Below are positions 7,680-18,945 of a stretch of 64,000 bases of DNA, in pieces. Within the stretch, counting starts at the first letter, position 1. Each line of letters opens with the position of its first letter. The notes beneath the pieces were generated by a model. The model was not told where the DNA came from. It did not search any database and saw only the letters and a program-made list of their open reading frames with translations. Where the stretch lies: assembly GCF_009725755.1 (NCBI RefSeq), contig NZ_WNIJ01000001.1, forward strand, positions 1,178,001 to 1,242,000, read 5' to 3'. Source of the DNA: Bombella sp. ESL0385. GTDB taxonomy: Bacteria > Pseudomonadota > Alphaproteobacteria > Acetobacterales > Acetobacteraceae. The position numbers were made by a program, and so were the translations under genes.

Positions 7680-9512
7680 ATGTCTGACCCGCACGACCTT
7701 TTCCGCAAGGCGACCTTAGCCACACAGCGTGCTTTAAGTGGGCAGCAGGACATTCCCTTAACCCCTGCTCTAGCCTCTTTAGAGCGTGCGGCTCTTACCC
7801 CGGAGGAGATAGCTTATATCCGTGGGGCGACCGATGCCGCAGCCCTACAGCAGCGGCATCACGACCCTGCAAAGCGCGTCACTTTGGCGGATGCTCAAAC
7901 GCAAATCATCACCGATGGGATGGAGCAAGCCCGTTGTGAGATTTATGGCTCCCGCCATATGGCCGGGGTGCGGGCGAATATAAATAACCACCTCGCCCGG
8001 CGGCTCTACGCGCTTAATAGCGCGCGCATGATGGAGCGTGCAGATATGCCCGCCCCCCTCGCGTTAGAACTCCTCACGCGCGAGGCACTCTCTGGTCAAA
8101 CATTGCCAGAAGAGATAACCGGCCCCGCCTTGGCAGAATGGCGACAAGCCCTTGGCCCCAAAGCCCGCGCTGCTTTAGAGACGCTTGCCCTCGTCCAAGA
8201 CGACCAATCACGCTTCCACCAAGCCACACAACATTTTGTAAAAACCTTCACTCTAGAAGAAACGGGCCAAAGTGATGAGGAAGAGCCGGAATCCTCTAGC
8301 TCCCGTAATCAAAATCAGAGTGAAGACAGTGAAGCTGGAGAGTCCGCCTCCCCCGACCCACAAGGCGAGGAGGAAGAAGAAGGCAGCTCTGACGATGAGC
8401 ACTCCATCCTCAATGATGAAGCGGAAGATTCCACCTCCAGCGGGGAGGACCCAGCCTCCGATGAGATTGAGGCCCTTCTTGCAGAAGGGGAAAATGGGTT
8501 TGAGCAACCTGCTGGCCCCTCTGAGATGCGTGAGGATGAGCCACCCTGCCCAATTACGGGCCTTGGAGGGTACCATGCTTACACGCAGGAGTTTGATGAA
8601 GAAATCCACGCCCATGAGCTTTGCGACCCGACCGAGCTAGACCGTCTGCGGGAAAAGCTGGATGAGCAGTTGCAACAAACCCAAGGGTTTGTCTCCCGTC
8701 TGGCGCATCGCCTGCAACGTAAGCTTTTGGCCCAACAGCAACGCCGTTGGCATTTTGACCAAGAAGATGGGATTCTGGATGCAGCCCGCCTGCCGCGTAT
8801 CATCAGCAATCCTTCTCTCCCCCTCTCTTATAAGCAAGAGGGCAAGGCGGATTTCCGCGATACGGTCGTCACCCTCCTGATTGATAATTCAGGCTCTATG
8901 CGCGGCCGTCCCATCACCACAGCGGCCATTTGTGGCGATATTCTTGCCCGCACGCTCGAACGCTGCGGCATTAAAGTGGAGGTTCTCGGCTTTACTACCC
9001 GCGCTTGGAAGGGCGGCCAAAGCCGTGTGAAATGGAGCGAAGATGGCCGCCCTAAAGAGCCGGGGCGGCTTAATGACCTCCGGCACATCATCTATAAATC
9101 AGCCGACACTCCATGGCGGCGTGCCCGGCGTAATATTGGGCTGATGCTCCGCGAAGGGTTGTTAAAAGAAAATATTGATGGTGAGGCCCTCCTCTGGGCA
9201 TGGAAACGTCTAAAACATCGGCCAGAACATCGCCGTATTTTAATGGTGATTTCCGATGGGGCTCCAGTGGATGATAGTACCTCCTCCGCTAATGGACCGG
9301 AATATTTGGATCTGCATCTCCATCGCGTCATTCATCAGCTCGAAAATGACCATGCAGGGGAGCTTTTGGCCATCGGCATTGGGCATGATGTCACCCGCTA
9401 TTACGCCAATAGTGTGACCATTAGCTCGGCAGAGGATTTAGGCGACACGATGGTAGCCCAACTCACAGCTCTCTTTGCCCCGCCCTCTGGTAAGACAAAA
9501 CGGCGCGGATAA
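7680..9512 (+). CDS. cobT: CobT-type VWA protein, cobaltochelatase subunit
   Basis: Partner of CobS, 610 residues. The helical N-terminal half is followed by a very acidic, serine-rich stretch (about 195-285) typical of CobT. A von Willebrand A domain has the MIDAS motif DNSGSMRG near residue 402 and a later ISDGAPVDD. The acidic linker is biased enough to create spurious reading frames on the other strands. It starts 3 bases after cobS behind AGGGTGA. The MoxR/VWA design indicates a chelatase-type remodelling complex; the metal-chelating subunit must be encoded elsewhere. Confidence 0.93.
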   Translation: MSDPHDLFRKATLATQRALSGQQDIPLTPALASLERAALTPEEIAYIRGATDAAALQQRHHDPAKRVTLADAQTQIITDGMEQARCEIYGSRHMAGVRANINNHLARRLYALNSARMMERADMPAPLALELLTREALSGQTLPEEITGPALAEWRQALGPKARAALETLALVQDDQSRFHQATQHFVKTFTLEETGQSDEEEPESSSSRNQNQSEDSEAGESASPDPQGEEEEEGSSDDEHSILNDEAEDSTSSGEDPASDEIEALLAEGENGFEQPAGPSEMREDEPPCPITGLGGYHAYTQEFDEEIHAHELCDPTELDRLREKLDEQLQQTQGFVSRLAHRLQRKLLAQQQRRWHFDQEDGILDAARLPRIISNPSLPLSYKQEGKADFRDTVVTLLIDNSGSMRGRPITTAAICGDILARTLERCGIKVEVLGFTTRAWKGGQSRVKWSEDGRPKEPGRLNDLRHIIYKSADTPWRRARRNIGLMLREGLLKENIDGEALLWAWKRLKHRPEHRRILMVISDGAPVDDSTSSANGPEYLDLHLHRVIHQLENDHAGELLAIGIGHDVTRYYANSVTISSAEDLGDTMVAQLTALFAPPSGKTKRRG

Positions 9513-9566
9513 TTTTCCCGCGCCCCATTGCCAGAAGGGCCAGACTCCGCCACTCTACGGGGTACT

Positions 9567-10466
9567 ATGTTACATTCTTCTACACATCGTCTCCGTATGG
9601 CAGCGCACGCAAAAGGCTTAGGCTTACTGGCTCTTTTAGGGGTTATGGCCCTGCCAGCAGCATATGCTGAAACACTGCCCCATCTTTCAGCCAACTGCTT
9701 TACCTATAGCCCCGGGCAAGTGAGTAAGACGAAGCAGGGCGGCCTCATCATCAAAAACATGCAGGCGGAACTTACTGGCACGCAACACCGCATCACCGTG
9801 CGCTCCAGCACAGTGGTAGACCATAAACGCACCCTTGATGCAGCCGGTCTAGCCCGCCTTAATGCCGCTGTTGCTTATGCTGCCCTCACCGCTTATCACC
9901 GTGGCATGACAGAGGCTTGCGCTAACCAACCTCTACCGGGAGTGCAAGAAGTCAAAAATGCGCTGCCAGAAATGAGCTGGCAAGGCATCACCCTCACCCG
10001 GCCAGACCGCGCCTCCACCGCAAGCACGGCTCATGTGCGTGTCCTCAGCACAAGCCCGGCTATTCATTTCCTTTTTGATGCAAACGGGATGACCTCCCCA
10101 CAGGCGATTCTCCTACCGCCGTCTGTCTCGGGGGATATTACCTTTATCCCCTCTTCTCAGCCGCCTTATCATGTGACGGTCAATCAACTCCATACGGCCT
10201 TAAATGGTAGCGATATTGATGGCCGAGGTGATGTTCTCGCCACGGTAGGGCGTGAAAATCTCAAAGCTGATGTTCATCTCTCCATCAGCCATATTGGGGA
10301 AATGATAGACCAGCTTGGCAAAATCGCCCCCACAAAAATCACCGCAGCTTTGCTTATTGCCCGCATCATGGGGGAGAGAGAACCCAACCACCGCACGGGG
10401 TGGCACATCACGCTAGAGCATGACACCATCCATGTGAATGGCGTTAAAGTCCCCATGCCTTTTTAA
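9567..10466 (+). CDS. exported protein of unknown function
   Basis: I do not recognise this gene with confidence. From ATG 9567 it encodes about 299 residues with a signal peptide ending in LPAAYA; a TTG 39 bases upstream is the longest option. The mature part is beta-rich and soluble, with repeated strand patterns (GGLIIKNMQAELTG, ADVHLSISHIG) and a C-terminal HITLEHDTIHVNGVKVPMPF. This resembles periplasmic AsmA-like or DUF2125-like proteins, but the resemblance is weak. It follows cobT after about 55 bases, may share its transcript, and is closed by a terminator at 10495. Confidence 0.7.
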   Translation: MLHSSTHRLRMAAHAKGLGLLALLGVMALPAAYAETLPHLSANCFTYSPGQVSKTKQGGLIIKNMQAELTGTQHRITVRSSTVVDHKRTLDAAGLARLNAAVAYAALTAYHRGMTEACANQPLPGVQEVKNALPEMSWQGITLTRPDRASTASTAHVRVLSTSPAIHFLFDANGMTSPQAILLPPSVSGDITFIPSSQPPYHVTVNQLHTALNGSDIDGRGDVLATVGRENLKADVHLSISHIGEMIDQLGKIAPTKITAALLIARIMGEREPNHRTGWHITLEHDTIHVNGVKVPMPF

Positions 10467-10494
10467 AAGGATGCGATAACGTCTTGCTTATTAG

Positions 10495-10522
10495 AGGCCA
10501 CCCTTCCCGGTGGCCTTTTCTT
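10495..10522. terminator. intrinsic terminator between convergent genes
   Basis: The arms AGGCCACC (10495-10502) and GGTGGCCT (10509-10516) form a perfect 8-bp stem with a 6-base loop, followed by TTTTCTTTT on the plus strand. It ends the cobS-cobT-exported protein transcript and lies immediately beside the stop codon of the convergent dnaE. Confidence 0.85.
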
Positions 10523-13500
10523 TTACGCTTGTTTTAACTCCTTAATCCCCTCCAACGTCTTCATCTGCTCGGCAAGACGTGGGGTAACGCGATAGAATCC
10601 GGGCAACCTAATCTCAATCGCCTGCGTCTCCTCCAGCTCTGGCAGCAAGACAACACGGCCTCGGCCACCCTTTACATCCTCTAACATTGTCTGAAGGGGG
10701 GCTAGAGCGATGGCGCGGTTAATCCATATCCGCAATTCCCCTTGCTCCTCAGCTGCAGCAGCCTCTAAATCTTGCACATGTTGGGCCGTAATACGCAGTG
10801 CATCACCATCTAGCTTCAACTCCGCCTGCACCAACACAGCCTGCCCTGCAACCAACAAATCGCGACAAGCTTGCAATGTCTCAGAAAAGAGCGTGACCTC
10901 GCAACTCCCGCTCGCATCGGTCAACGTCACCCACGCCATTTTCTTTCCTGTTTTGGTGGGGCGTTCCTTCTTCTCCACCACACAACCAGCAATCGCAACA
11001 CGCATCTGCCCTTGATGCGCCTTTGGCTCTAGCTGCACCGCAGGGGTCACAGCCAGCCGCCGCAACACATGCTTATACGCATCTAAAGGATGTGCGCTCA
11101 TATGGAAGCCAATCACGCTAGCCTCATGCGATAACCGCTCGAAATCCGGCCAAGGGCGTACCTTCTTCAGCCGCAAGACTTCACGCAGGCTACTATCCAC
11201 GCCGCCGCCAAAAAGCCCCGCTTGCCCGACCTCTTTCTCCTGCGCGCGCGATTGGGCACGGCGTAACACAATCTCCGCACTGGCAAAGACTGTGTGCCGG
11301 TCAGGCTCTAAATTATCAAACGCTCCAGCCTTGGCTAAACTCTCCATTTGAAGCTTGTTGATATGACGGGAATCACAACGCTCGGCAAAATCTGTCATAT
11401 CGCAAAAAGGCTGTGTGCCACGGTCTTTTACCAGGCCTTCCATCGCCACAAACCCAACACGCTTTACGGCAGCCAAAGCGTAACGAATCCCCAACTGCCC
11501 ATCCTCTAACCGCTCGATAGAGAAATCAGCTTGGGATTTATTAATATCCACGGGCAGGACGGGAATCCCCATCCGTTTAGCCTCTTGGCACAAGGCGGCT
11601 AGCTTCTCCGTCTTTTCCCGTGCGAGGGACATACAGCCCGCAAGGAAAGGCACCGGGTGGTTCGCCTTCATCCATGCGGTTTGATAAGAAACCAACGCAT
11701 AAGCCGCCGCATGGGATTTGTTAAAGCCGTAATTGGCAAATTTCGCCATGAGGTCGAACACTTCCTCGGCCTTCTCTGCCGTAATGCCCCGCTTTGTTGC
11801 GCCCTCACAGAAGATGGCCCGTTGTTTTTCCATCTCTGAGGCGATTTTCTTCCCCATCGCCCGGCGTAATAAATCCGCCCCACCAAGACTATAACCCGCC
11901 ATCTTCTGAGCAATTTGCATCACCTGCTCTTGATAGACCATAATCCCGTAGGTCTCCTCAAGGATGGGACGAATCTCCTCATGGGGCGGCTCCCACGGGG
12001 CTCCATGTTTCCGGCGGCAATATTCGGGAATATTCTCCATCGGGCCGGGGCGGTAAAGCGACACCCCAGCAATGAGATCCTCCAACCGGCTGGCTGCCAT
12101 CTGCTTGAGCATGTCGCGCATACCCGCGCCTTCAAACTGAAAGACGCCCGCCGTATCCCCCCGCGCCATCATATCGAAGGTTTTTTTATCATTGAGTGGA
12201 ATATGGGAGAGGTCCACCTCCTCCCCTAAATCACGCAGAAAATCAACCCCGCGCTTGAGGATGGTCAATGTCGTCAAACCGAGGAAGTCGAACTTCACCA
12301 GCCCGGCTTGCTCAACAAACTTCATATTATATTGCGTAACGAGCATCTCACTACGCGGGTCTCGATAGAGGGGGACAAGCTCTACAAGGTCACGGTCCCC
12401 AATCACCACACCGGCTGCATGGGTGGAGGCATGGCGAAATAACCCCTCCAACTGCAAGGCAATCTCCAAGAGGCGGCGAATCATCTCATCATTATCGCGC
12501 ATCTCCTGCAAGCGTGGCTCTTCCTCAATCGCTTGCGCTAAAGGCGTTGGCTTAGCCGGATTATTCGGGATGAGCTCTGCCACACGATTGACCATACCAT
12601 AAGGCAAGCCCAACACACGCCCCACATCGCGCACTGCCGCCTTGGCTTGTAACTTCCCAAAGGTGATGATTTGCGCCACACGCTCATGGCCATATTCATC
12701 GCGCACATAGCGAATGACCTCATCGCGCCGGTCCTGACAGAAATCGATATCAAAGTCCGGCATGGAGACACGTTCAGGGTTGAGGAAACGCTCAAATAAC
12801 AGACCAAAGGGGATGGGGTCGATGTCGGTAATCGTCAAAGCATAAGCCACTAATGACCCTGCACCAGAACCACGCCCCGGCCCTACAGGAATATCATGCG
12901 CCTTCGCCCATTGGATGAAGTCCGCCACGATGAGGAAGTAACCGGGGAACCCCATGCGGGCGATGATGCCGAGTTCCGTCTCCAATCGTTCTTCATACTC
13001 AGCGCGGCGGGCCTCGCCATCCTTCATAACCGCAAGGCGTTTTACCAGCCCTTCTTGGGCCATAGCACGCAAGGTTTCCTCCTCCGTGCTGCCTTCGCGC
13101 ACTTTAGGGCAAACAGGCAAAAGCGGCTTGCGTGTATTCACCGCCGCGGCACAATGCTGCGCGATAATCAACGTATTATCACATGCCTCTGGCAGGTCAT
13201 GGAATAAAGCGCGCATCTCCTCCGGTGTTTTAAACCACGCTTGTGGGGAGACACGCCAGCGGTCCTCCTCCGCCATTGTCCGGCCTTGAGCAATACAGAG
13301 CAAAGCATCATGCGCTTCATGCAAATCCGGCGTAGGGAAGAAACATTCATTGGTGGCTACTAAGGGGAGGTCAAGCTCATCAGCTAAAGCGATGAGCTGA
13401 GGCTCCGTCACATCCTCCCCAGCTTCATCCAGCCGGTTAATCTCCACCGCCACATAGCCATGAAACGCTTCTTTAAAGCGTTGGAGCATCTGTTTTGCTG

Positions 13501-13960
13501 CGTCTCTTTGCTCACCTAGCAATAATTTATTGATAGGCCCACGATTACCGCCTGTAAGCAGAAATAACCCTTTAGCCCGGCTGCATAAAACATCCAGCGG
13601 CATAGAAGGATCCGCCGAATCTCCGTTCAAAAAACCTTGGGTGGAGAGATATTGAAGATTCTCCAAGCCTTCTTCCGTGCGCGCCAACACAACCAACGGT
13701 TCTGCTGGAATACCGGGCCGAGCAGAGGGAGATGGTAAAGCTAATTGGCACCCAATAATCGGCTGAATCCCCGCCTTACGACATTGTTGGGAAAACTCCA
13801 GCCCGCCAAACATATTGCCGCTATCAGTCAATGCGACAGCTGGCATGGCGTTTCCTTCTGCCAACTTCACAAGGTCAGGCACACGGATAGCACCCTGACT
13901 AAGAGAATAGGCTGAATGATTACGGAGATGGACAAAATGAGCGTAAGACATGCCCTCCAT
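10523..13960 (-). CDS. dnaE: DNA polymerase III alpha subunit
   Basis: Replicative polymerase of 1145 residues. An N-terminal PHP domain begins HLRNHSAYSL. The polymerase core has GPGRGSGAGSLVAYALTITDIDP and the catalytic aspartates in PDFDIDFCQDRRDEVI. A helix-hairpin-helix region with GFNKSHAAAYALVSYQTAW and a C-terminal OB-fold (MRVAIAGCVVEKKERPTKTGKKMAWVTL) follow. This is DnaE1 architecture. Starts ATG 13960 and 13951 are both possible; GGAGGG lies close to the second. It ends the lolC/E-lolD run, a conserved alphaproteobacterial order. Confidence 0.97.
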   Translation of the reverse strand: MEGMSYAHFVHLRNHSAYSLSQGAIRVPDLVKLAEGNAMPAVALTDSGNMFGGLEFSQQCRKAGIQPIIGCQLALPSPSARPGIPAEPLVVLARTEEGLENLQYLSTQGFLNGDSADPSMPLDVLCSRAKGLFLLTGGNRGPINKLLLGEQRDAAKQMLQRFKEAFHGYVAVEINRLDEAGEDVTEPQLIALADELDLPLVATNECFFPTPDLHEAHDALLCIAQGRTMAEEDRWRVSPQAWFKTPEEMRALFHDLPEACDNTLIIAQHCAAAVNTRKPLLPVCPKVREGSTEEETLRAMAQEGLVKRLAVMKDGEARRAEYEERLETELGIIARMGFPGYFLIVADFIQWAKAHDIPVGPGRGSGAGSLVAYALTITDIDPIPFGLLFERFLNPERVSMPDFDIDFCQDRRDEVIRYVRDEYGHERVAQIITFGKLQAKAAVRDVGRVLGLPYGMVNRVAELIPNNPAKPTPLAQAIEEEPRLQEMRDNDEMIRRLLEIALQLEGLFRHASTHAAGVVIGDRDLVELVPLYRDPRSEMLVTQYNMKFVEQAGLVKFDFLGLTTLTILKRGVDFLRDLGEEVDLSHIPLNDKKTFDMMARGDTAGVFQFEGAGMRDMLKQMAASRLEDLIAGVSLYRPGPMENIPEYCRRKHGAPWEPPHEEIRPILEETYGIMVYQEQVMQIAQKMAGYSLGGADLLRRAMGKKIASEMEKQRAIFCEGATKRGITAEKAEEVFDLMAKFANYGFNKSHAAAYALVSYQTAWMKANHPVPFLAGCMSLAREKTEKLAALCQEAKRMGIPVLPVDINKSQADFSIERLEDGQLGIRYALAAVKRVGFVAMEGLVKDRGTQPFCDMTDFAERCDSRHINKLQMESLAKAGAFDNLEPDRHTVFASAEIVLRRAQSRAQEKEVGQAGLFGGGVDSSLREVLRLKKVRPWPDFERLSHEASVIGFHMSAHPLDAYKHVLRRLAVTPAVQLEPKAHQGQMRVAIAGCVVEKKERPTKTGKKMAWVTLTDASGSCEVTLFSETLQACRDLLVAGQAVLVQAELKLDGDALRITAQHVQDLEAAAAEEQGELRIWINRAIALAPLQTMLEDVKGGRGRVVLLPELEETQAIEIRLPGFYRVTPRLAEQMKTLEGIKELKQA

Positions 13961-13999
13961 TTACCACGCCCTCATCCCCGCATGGAACAGAAAACAGAT

Positions 14000-14698
14000 T
14001 TACGCGCGGAATGGGACGATGTGCCCTTCCGCCAATGTCACGGTGCGGTCCATCGCAGCAGCCAGTGCCTCATTATGAGTAGCAATAAGCGCGGCTACGC
14101 CTTCTTCTCGCACGATGCGCGTTAATTCCGCAAAAACAAGCTCCGCTGTTTTTGTATCAAGATTACCCGTTGGCTCATCAGCCAAGAGTAAACTAGGACG
14201 ATTCGCTAGAGCGCGAGCAATGGCTGTGCGTTGCTGCTCCCCACCGGACATCCGCCCCGGCAAAGATTCTAACCGATGAGACAGGCCAAAGCGTGTTAAT
14301 AAATCAACTGCTCGCAAACGTGCCTCGGCACGGCTTACCCCCGCCGCTAATTGAGGCAGCATGACATTCTCGCAGGCTGAAAACTCACCCAGAAGATGAT
14401 GGAATTGATACACAAAGCCAATCTCATCACGCCGCAATGCTGTCCGCCCGCTCTCGCTCATTTTGCGAGTGCTACGCCCTTGAATCAGCACATCCCCAGA
14501 ATCAGGACGCTCCAACAAACCTGCTAGATGCAGTAAGGTCGATTTCCCCGTCCCACTGGGGGCAACCAAGGCCACCAGCTCCCCGCTTTGTAGAGTGAAA
14601 TCCGCCTCTTTAAGGATATGCAGCTCCTCATCACCGGAGCGGAAAAACCGGCTTAATCCCTCAAGGGATAAAACGTAAGCCTCTGAATCCTTACTCAT
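14000..14698 (-). CDS. lolD: lipoprotein-releasing ABC transporter ATPase
   Basis: ATPase of the LolCDE complex, which extracts outer-membrane lipoproteins from the inner membrane and hands them to LolA. Walker A is APSGTGKST, the Q-loop is [11 protein letters not shown], the signature is MSGGEQQR, and Walker B is [15 protein letters not shown] 14698 ([10 protein letters not shown]) gives about 232 residues, the family length; the upstream extension encodes an arginine-rich tail with no family support. It overlaps the permease gene by 8 bases, indicating coupled translation. Confidence 0.94.
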   Translation of the reverse strand: MSKDSEAYVLSLEGLSRFFRSGDEELHILKEADFTLQSGELVALVAPSGTGKSTLLHLAGLLERPDSGDVLIQGRSTRKMSESGRTALRRDEIGFVYQFHHLLGEFSACENVMLPQLAAGVSRAEARLRAVDLLTRFGLSHRLESLPGRMSGGEQQRTAIARALANRPSLLLADEPTGNLDTKTAELVFAELTRIVREEGVAALIATHNEALAAAMDRTVTLAEGHIVPFRA

Positions 14699-15938
14699 GA
14701 CGCAGAGCCTCCACCGGGTCCGTCTTTGCCGCACGCCATGAGGGATAAAGCGTAGCTAAGAGCGATAAAACCAACGAGAGCACCGCTACCTCTACCACTT
14801 GCGACCACACTAACCGCGCCGGGAGACGCGCTAGGAAATAGACTTCCGGGTTAAATAAGTTCGTCCCTGTTAGGGATTCCAAAAGATGGCGAATATGCTC
14901 GATATTGAGGGCAAAGCAAATGCCCAACCCCGTCCCTACCAGAGTACCCACCACACCAACAGAGGCTCCACACATCAAGAAGATACGCATCACGCTCCCA
15001 CGGCTCGCCCCAAAGGTGCGCAGAATGGCAATATCGCGCGTTTTATCCTTCACCATCATAATGAGGGAGGAAATCACATTAAACGCCGCCACAAGGATAA
15101 TGAGCGTGAGGATAAGGAACATTACATTCTGCTCCACCGTCACGGCATCCAAAAAGCCATTGGCACTATCTGTCCAATCCAGCACTTGCAGGCGCGGATC
15201 ATTCAACGCATCCTCAATCTGGCGGCTAAGAGGCTGAATATTGAGCGGGTCATGCGTACTCACTTGTATAAGAGAGACACTATCGCCCATCATCAAAAAG
15301 GCCTGAGAGGCTGCCAAAGGCATGAGGATGACATTGCTGTTATAGTCGTTCCAATTCGCATCAAAAATGAGCGCGACATGCACCTTCCGCACCCGTGGCA
15401 TCGTGCCAAACGGCGTTGCTTGGCCATTGGGGGACAGGATGGTCAAGCTTGAGCCAACATGCAGCCCTGCACGCTCGGCCAAAGTCACGCCAATGGCCAC
15501 CGCATCATTGCCGCGGAAATCCTCTAACCGGCCATCCATCACCCCTTGGGTGAGGGCTTTCCACCCCTGTAAATCCTCTGGGCTTAGCCCCTCCAACAAT
15601 GCCCCGGTGGAGTAACGCCCCGCCTCTGCCAAAACAGTGCCTTGCGTCATGGGCAGAACCTGCGTCACACCGGGCACCTTACGGATGATAAACGCATCAT
15701 CACGATAATCGCGAATTGGCTGCCCATAGGCATAGACGTTCAAATCCCCATGCAGGCCGAGAATCCGGCCCATGAGGTCTGCTTTAAAGCCATTCATCAC
15801 GGCCATGACGATGATGAGCGTCGCCACCCCTAAAGCAATGCCAACAAGGGAGAAAAGCGCAATGACAGAGGCAAAACGCTCCCCCTTGCGGGCCCGCAAA
15901 TAACGCAAGGCGATTGTTCGCTCAAACCGTCCGAACAT
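14691..15938 (-). CDS. lipoprotein-releasing ABC transporter permease (LolC/LolE type)
   Basis: Inner-membrane permease of 415 residues in the FtsX/MacB fold. One transmembrane helix near residues 25-50 is followed by a large periplasmic domain. Three C-terminal helices (about 270-405) include the coupling region [26 protein letters not shown]. The N terminus [34 protein letters not shown] is diagnostic. Only one such permease lies beside lolD, so it may act as a homodimer (LolF-like) as in many alphaproteobacteria. It starts 1 base after proS. Confidence 0.93.
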   Translation of the reverse strand: MFGRFERTIALRYLRARKGERFASVIALFSLVGIALGVATLIIVMAVMNGFKADLMGRILGLHGDLNVYAYGQPIRDYRDDAFIIRKVPGVTQVLPMTQGTVLAEAGRYSTGALLEGLSPEDLQGWKALTQGVMDGRLEDFRGNDAVAIGVTLAERAGLHVGSSLTILSPNGQATPFGTMPRVRKVHVALIFDANWNDYNSNVILMPLAASQAFLMMGDSVSLIQVSTHDPLNIQPLSRQIEDALNDPRLQVLDWTDSANGFLDAVTVEQNVMFLILTLIILVAAFNVISSLIMMVKDKTRDIAILRTFGASRGSVMRIFLMCGASVGVVGTLVGTGLGICFALNIEHIRHLLESLTGTNLFNPEVYFLARLPARLVWSQVVEVAVLSLVLSLLATLYPSWRAAKTDPVEALRHE

Positions 15939-15939
15939 G

Positions 15940-17256
15940 TTAGCCCAGCCCTAGCTTGGCCAAAGCGTCATCAAGCGGCAATTCACTCCGCTCGCCAGTG
16001 GCACGGTGTTTTAGCTCCACCATACCGGCTTTAGCCCCACGCGGGCCGACAATAATTTGCCAAGGATGGCCCATCAGGTCAGCATCATTAAACTTCACAC
16101 CAGCACGATCGGCGCGGTCATCATAAAGCAACCCTTCTGGGTCACGGCTATAAATGCTCTCACAAAGCTTATCACAAAGCTCATCACCGGGGCGAAGATT
16201 GAGCAAAGCTGCCCGATAAGGAGCCACTTCCTCCGGCCAAATAATACCGGCTTCATCATGAGAGGCTTCAATAATCGCCCCGACCAGACGGGAGACGCCA
16301 ATCCCATAGGACCCCATATGCGGGTGCAACGGTGCCCCATCAGCCCCATTAACCTCAACGCCCATAGCCTCGGTATATTTCGTCCCGAAATAGAAGATAT
16401 GCCCGACCTCAATGCCACGGCCACCACGCCGGCGCGACTCTGGCACGCTCTCCCAAGCTGAGAGGTCATGCTTTTCATCCGTAGCGGAATAGGTTGTCTT
16501 CACAATCTCGCGCAGTTTTTGGAGGTCATCCTCCTTCTGCGGGTCAAGACCGATGCTATCCCAGTCGATCTCATCCCACCCGGCATCATAAAAGACTTCA
16601 CTCTCCCCCGTTGGGGCAAGGACGAGGAACTCATGGCTCAATTCCCCACCGATAGGCCCCGTATCAGCAGCCATAGGCACGGCTTGCACACCCAACCGGC
16701 GGAAAATCTTCAAATAAGACAACATGATACGATAATAGCTGCTTACGGCATCCTCATAAGAGAGGTCGAAGCTATAACCGTCCTTCATGTAGAACTCACG
16801 ACCACGCATCACACCAAAGCGCGGGCGGATCTCATCCCGGAACTTCCATTGGATATGATACAGCATCTTCGGTAGTTCACGGTAGGATTTCACCGTGCTG
16901 CCAAAGAGGTCCGTCACCATTTCCTCATTGGTTGGGCCATAGAGCATCTCGCGCCCTTGCCGGTCCTCAATGCGCAGCATCTCCGGCCCGTACGCATCAT
17001 ACCGACCAGACCGCCGCCATAGCTCGGCAGATTGAACAGTCGGCATCAGGATTTCCTGACCACCAATTTTATCCTGCTCTTGCCGCACAATAGTAGCAAT
17101 GTTGCGCAGGACACGCAGCCCTGCTGGCAGCCATGTATAAATGCCAGATGACGTCTGCCGCACAAGCCCCGCCCGCAGCATCAAGCGATGAGAGGCGATT
17201 TGTGCCTCGGCGGGGACTTCCTTCAAAGTGGGCTGAAAAGCCTGACTTAGACGCAT
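15940..17256 (-). CDS. proS: prolyl-tRNA synthetase (type 2)
   Basis: Class II synthetase of 438 residues, the short form lacking the editing insertion of E. coli ProS, typical of alphaproteobacteria. Motif 2 ([27 protein letters not shown]), [20 protein letters not shown] and motif 3 ([16 protein letters not shown]) are clear. A C-terminal anticodon-binding domain ends the protein. It charges tRNA-Pro, one gene for which is at 51.9 kb. It sits 12 bases after rnj in the birA-coaX-rnj-proS-lolC/E-lolD operon. Confidence 0.96.
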   Translation of the reverse strand: MRLSQAFQPTLKEVPAEAQIASHRLMLRAGLVRQTSSGIYTWLPAGLRVLRNIATIVRQEQDKIGGQEILMPTVQSAELWRRSGRYDAYGPEMLRIEDRQGREMLYGPTNEEMVTDLFGSTVKSYRELPKMLYHIQWKFRDEIRPRFGVMRGREFYMKDGYSFDLSYEDAVSSYYRIMLSYLKIFRRLGVQAVPMAADTGPIGGELSHEFLVLAPTGESEVFYDAGWDEIDWDSIGLDPQKEDDLQKLREIVKTTYSATDEKHDLSAWESVPESRRRGGRGIEVGHIFYFGTKYTEAMGVEVNGADGAPLHPHMGSYGIGVSRLVGAIIEASHDEAGIIWPEEVAPYRAALLNLRPGDELCDKLCESIYSRDPEGLLYDDRADRAGVKFNDADLMGHPWQIIVGPRGAKAGMVELKHRATGERSELPLDDALAKLGLG

Positions 17257-17268
17257 AATATTAAGGCC

Positions 17269-18927
17269 TCAGACACGCAGAAGATGGACATCAACCAGCG
17301 GACGCTTCCGCAATTTCCGCCCCAAAGCGCGGCGCAGAGCCGTGCGTGCTGCATCGCGGAACGCTTGATCATCTTGGCGGAACTCATCGGGGATTTCATC
17401 AATCGCATAAGCGAACTCTTCCCGAATCCGTGCGCTTTCAGGGTCATCCCGCTCCAGCAAGCCTGGTGCGCTAATACGTGGCTCGCCGATAACATAGCCC
17501 TCATCATCCACAGCAAAGCTTGCCAGAACGATGCCGTTAAAGAGCATCCGCCGCCGTGCCGCTAAGACCCCGCCCGTCATGGGGAGGAGGCGGTCGCCAT
17601 CCAGAGCCAACAAACCCGTTGGCGCGGTATCAATCACCTCGACAGGCCCCGGCCCTAAATTGAGGATATCGCCATCCTCTAACAACACAGCCTCTGCCCC
17701 CGCCTCACGCGCTAAAGCCCCATGAGCGGTAAGATGACGCCATTCCCCATGTGTTGGGATGCTATAACGCGGGCGCACCAAGCTATAAAGATGCCGAATA
17801 TCCCCACCTGTTGCATGGCCGGATGTATGAACCATGCCGTCTTTATCCGTCAGCACCGTAACACCACGGCGCGTTAGGTTATCTTGCACGGTCATCACCG
17901 CTTGCTCATTGCCCGGAATCACGCGGGAGCTGTAAATGACCGTATCACCCTCACCTAGTGAAATGGTGGAATGTGTATCGCTCGCAATGCGCGATAGAGC
18001 TGAACGCGCCTCACCTTGGCTGCCTGTGATAATCATCAACAGATTATCATCAAGGACATCCTTAATGTCATATTCCGTCAAGAAGGGCGGCAAATCAGCA
18101 AAATAGCCACATTCCCGCGCTGCTGATTCAAGATTGCGTAAAGAACGCCCTACCACCATGACCTCACGGCCAGAGGCTAACGCTGCTTTGGCGATGCTCT
18201 CCACACGGGCTACGTTACTGGCAAAGCAGGTCACAGCCACGCGCCCTTCTAGCCCGGCAATCATTTCTGTTAAGCCAACGCGAACATCCGCTTCGGACTG
18301 GGACCGCCCCTCCTTCATGACGTTCGTGCTATCACCGACAAGGGCCAACACGCCCTCATCCCCCAAAGCACGGAAGGTCTCTTCATCCGTCACAGGCCCA
18401 ACAAGTGGGGTGGGGTCTAACTTCCAATCCCCAGTATGAATAATAATCCCGTGCGGTGTACGAATAGCTACCGATTGTGCTTCCACAATCGAATGGGTCA
18501 CCGGGATGAATTGGAGGTCAAACGGGCCAACCTCAAAACGAGAGGATGGCATGATGATATGGATAACAACCTGATTCTGTAATCCAGCCTCAGTTAATTT
18601 ACGGCGCAACACCGCAGCGGAAAAAGGCGTGGCATAAACCGGGCACTTTAAATACCGCCATAAATGCGCGACCGCCCCGATATGATCCTCATGCGCGTGG
18701 GTAATCACCAAACCGCGCAAATCCTTCTTACGCTCTGCAATAAAAACAGGGTCTGCAATAAGGACATCGGCCTCTGGCGTATCATTACCCGAAAACCCAA
18801 TACCGCAATCAATCGCCAACCAATGCTCCTCACCGTTTTCACGCATACGGTAGAGGTTAAAATTCATACCGATTTCGCCCGTCCCTCCTAAAGGGAGAAA
18901 GGCAAAATCACTTACTTGCTCTGTCAT
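17269..18927 (-). CDS. rnj: ribonuclease J
   Basis: Metallo-beta-lactamase/beta-CASP nuclease of 552 residues that degrades and matures RNA with 5'-exonuclease and endonuclease activity. The zinc ligands are in HAHEDHIG (His77, His79, Asp81, His82), with VTHSIVEAQS and HTGDWKLDP following. The beta-CASP part has CFASNVARV, and the later metal motif is HTSGHATGGD. C-terminal residues 450-552 form the J-type dimerisation region. It is 18 bases after coaX. An RNase J of this length is normal for alphaproteobacteria. Confidence 0.94.
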   Translation of the reverse strand: MTEQVSDFAFLPLGGTGEIGMNFNLYRMRENGEEHWLAIDCGIGFSGNDTPEADVLIADPVFIAERKKDLRGLVITHAHEDHIGAVAHLWRYLKCPVYATPFSAAVLRRKLTEAGLQNQVVIHIIMPSSRFEVGPFDLQFIPVTHSIVEAQSVAIRTPHGIIIHTGDWKLDPTPLVGPVTDEETFRALGDEGVLALVGDSTNVMKEGRSQSEADVRVGLTEMIAGLEGRVAVTCFASNVARVESIAKAALASGREVMVVGRSLRNLESAARECGYFADLPPFLTEYDIKDVLDDNLLMIITGSQGEARSALSRIASDTHSTISLGEGDTVIYSSRVIPGNEQAVMTVQDNLTRRGVTVLTDKDGMVHTSGHATGGDIRHLYSLVRPRYSIPTHGEWRHLTAHGALAREAGAEAVLLEDGDILNLGPGPVEVIDTAPTGLLALDGDRLLPMTGGVLAARRRMLFNGIVLASFAVDDEGYVIGEPRISAPGLLERDDPESARIREEFAYAIDEIPDEFRQDDQAFRDAARTALRRALGRKLRKRPLVDVHLLRV

Positions 18928-18945
18928 AAACGCATCTGATCCTCT

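Noticed and set aside
8253-8640. Two overlapping reading frames within cobT on both strands
   Set aside because: They arise from the acidic, repetitive codon composition of the CobT linker; no start signals or family motifs.
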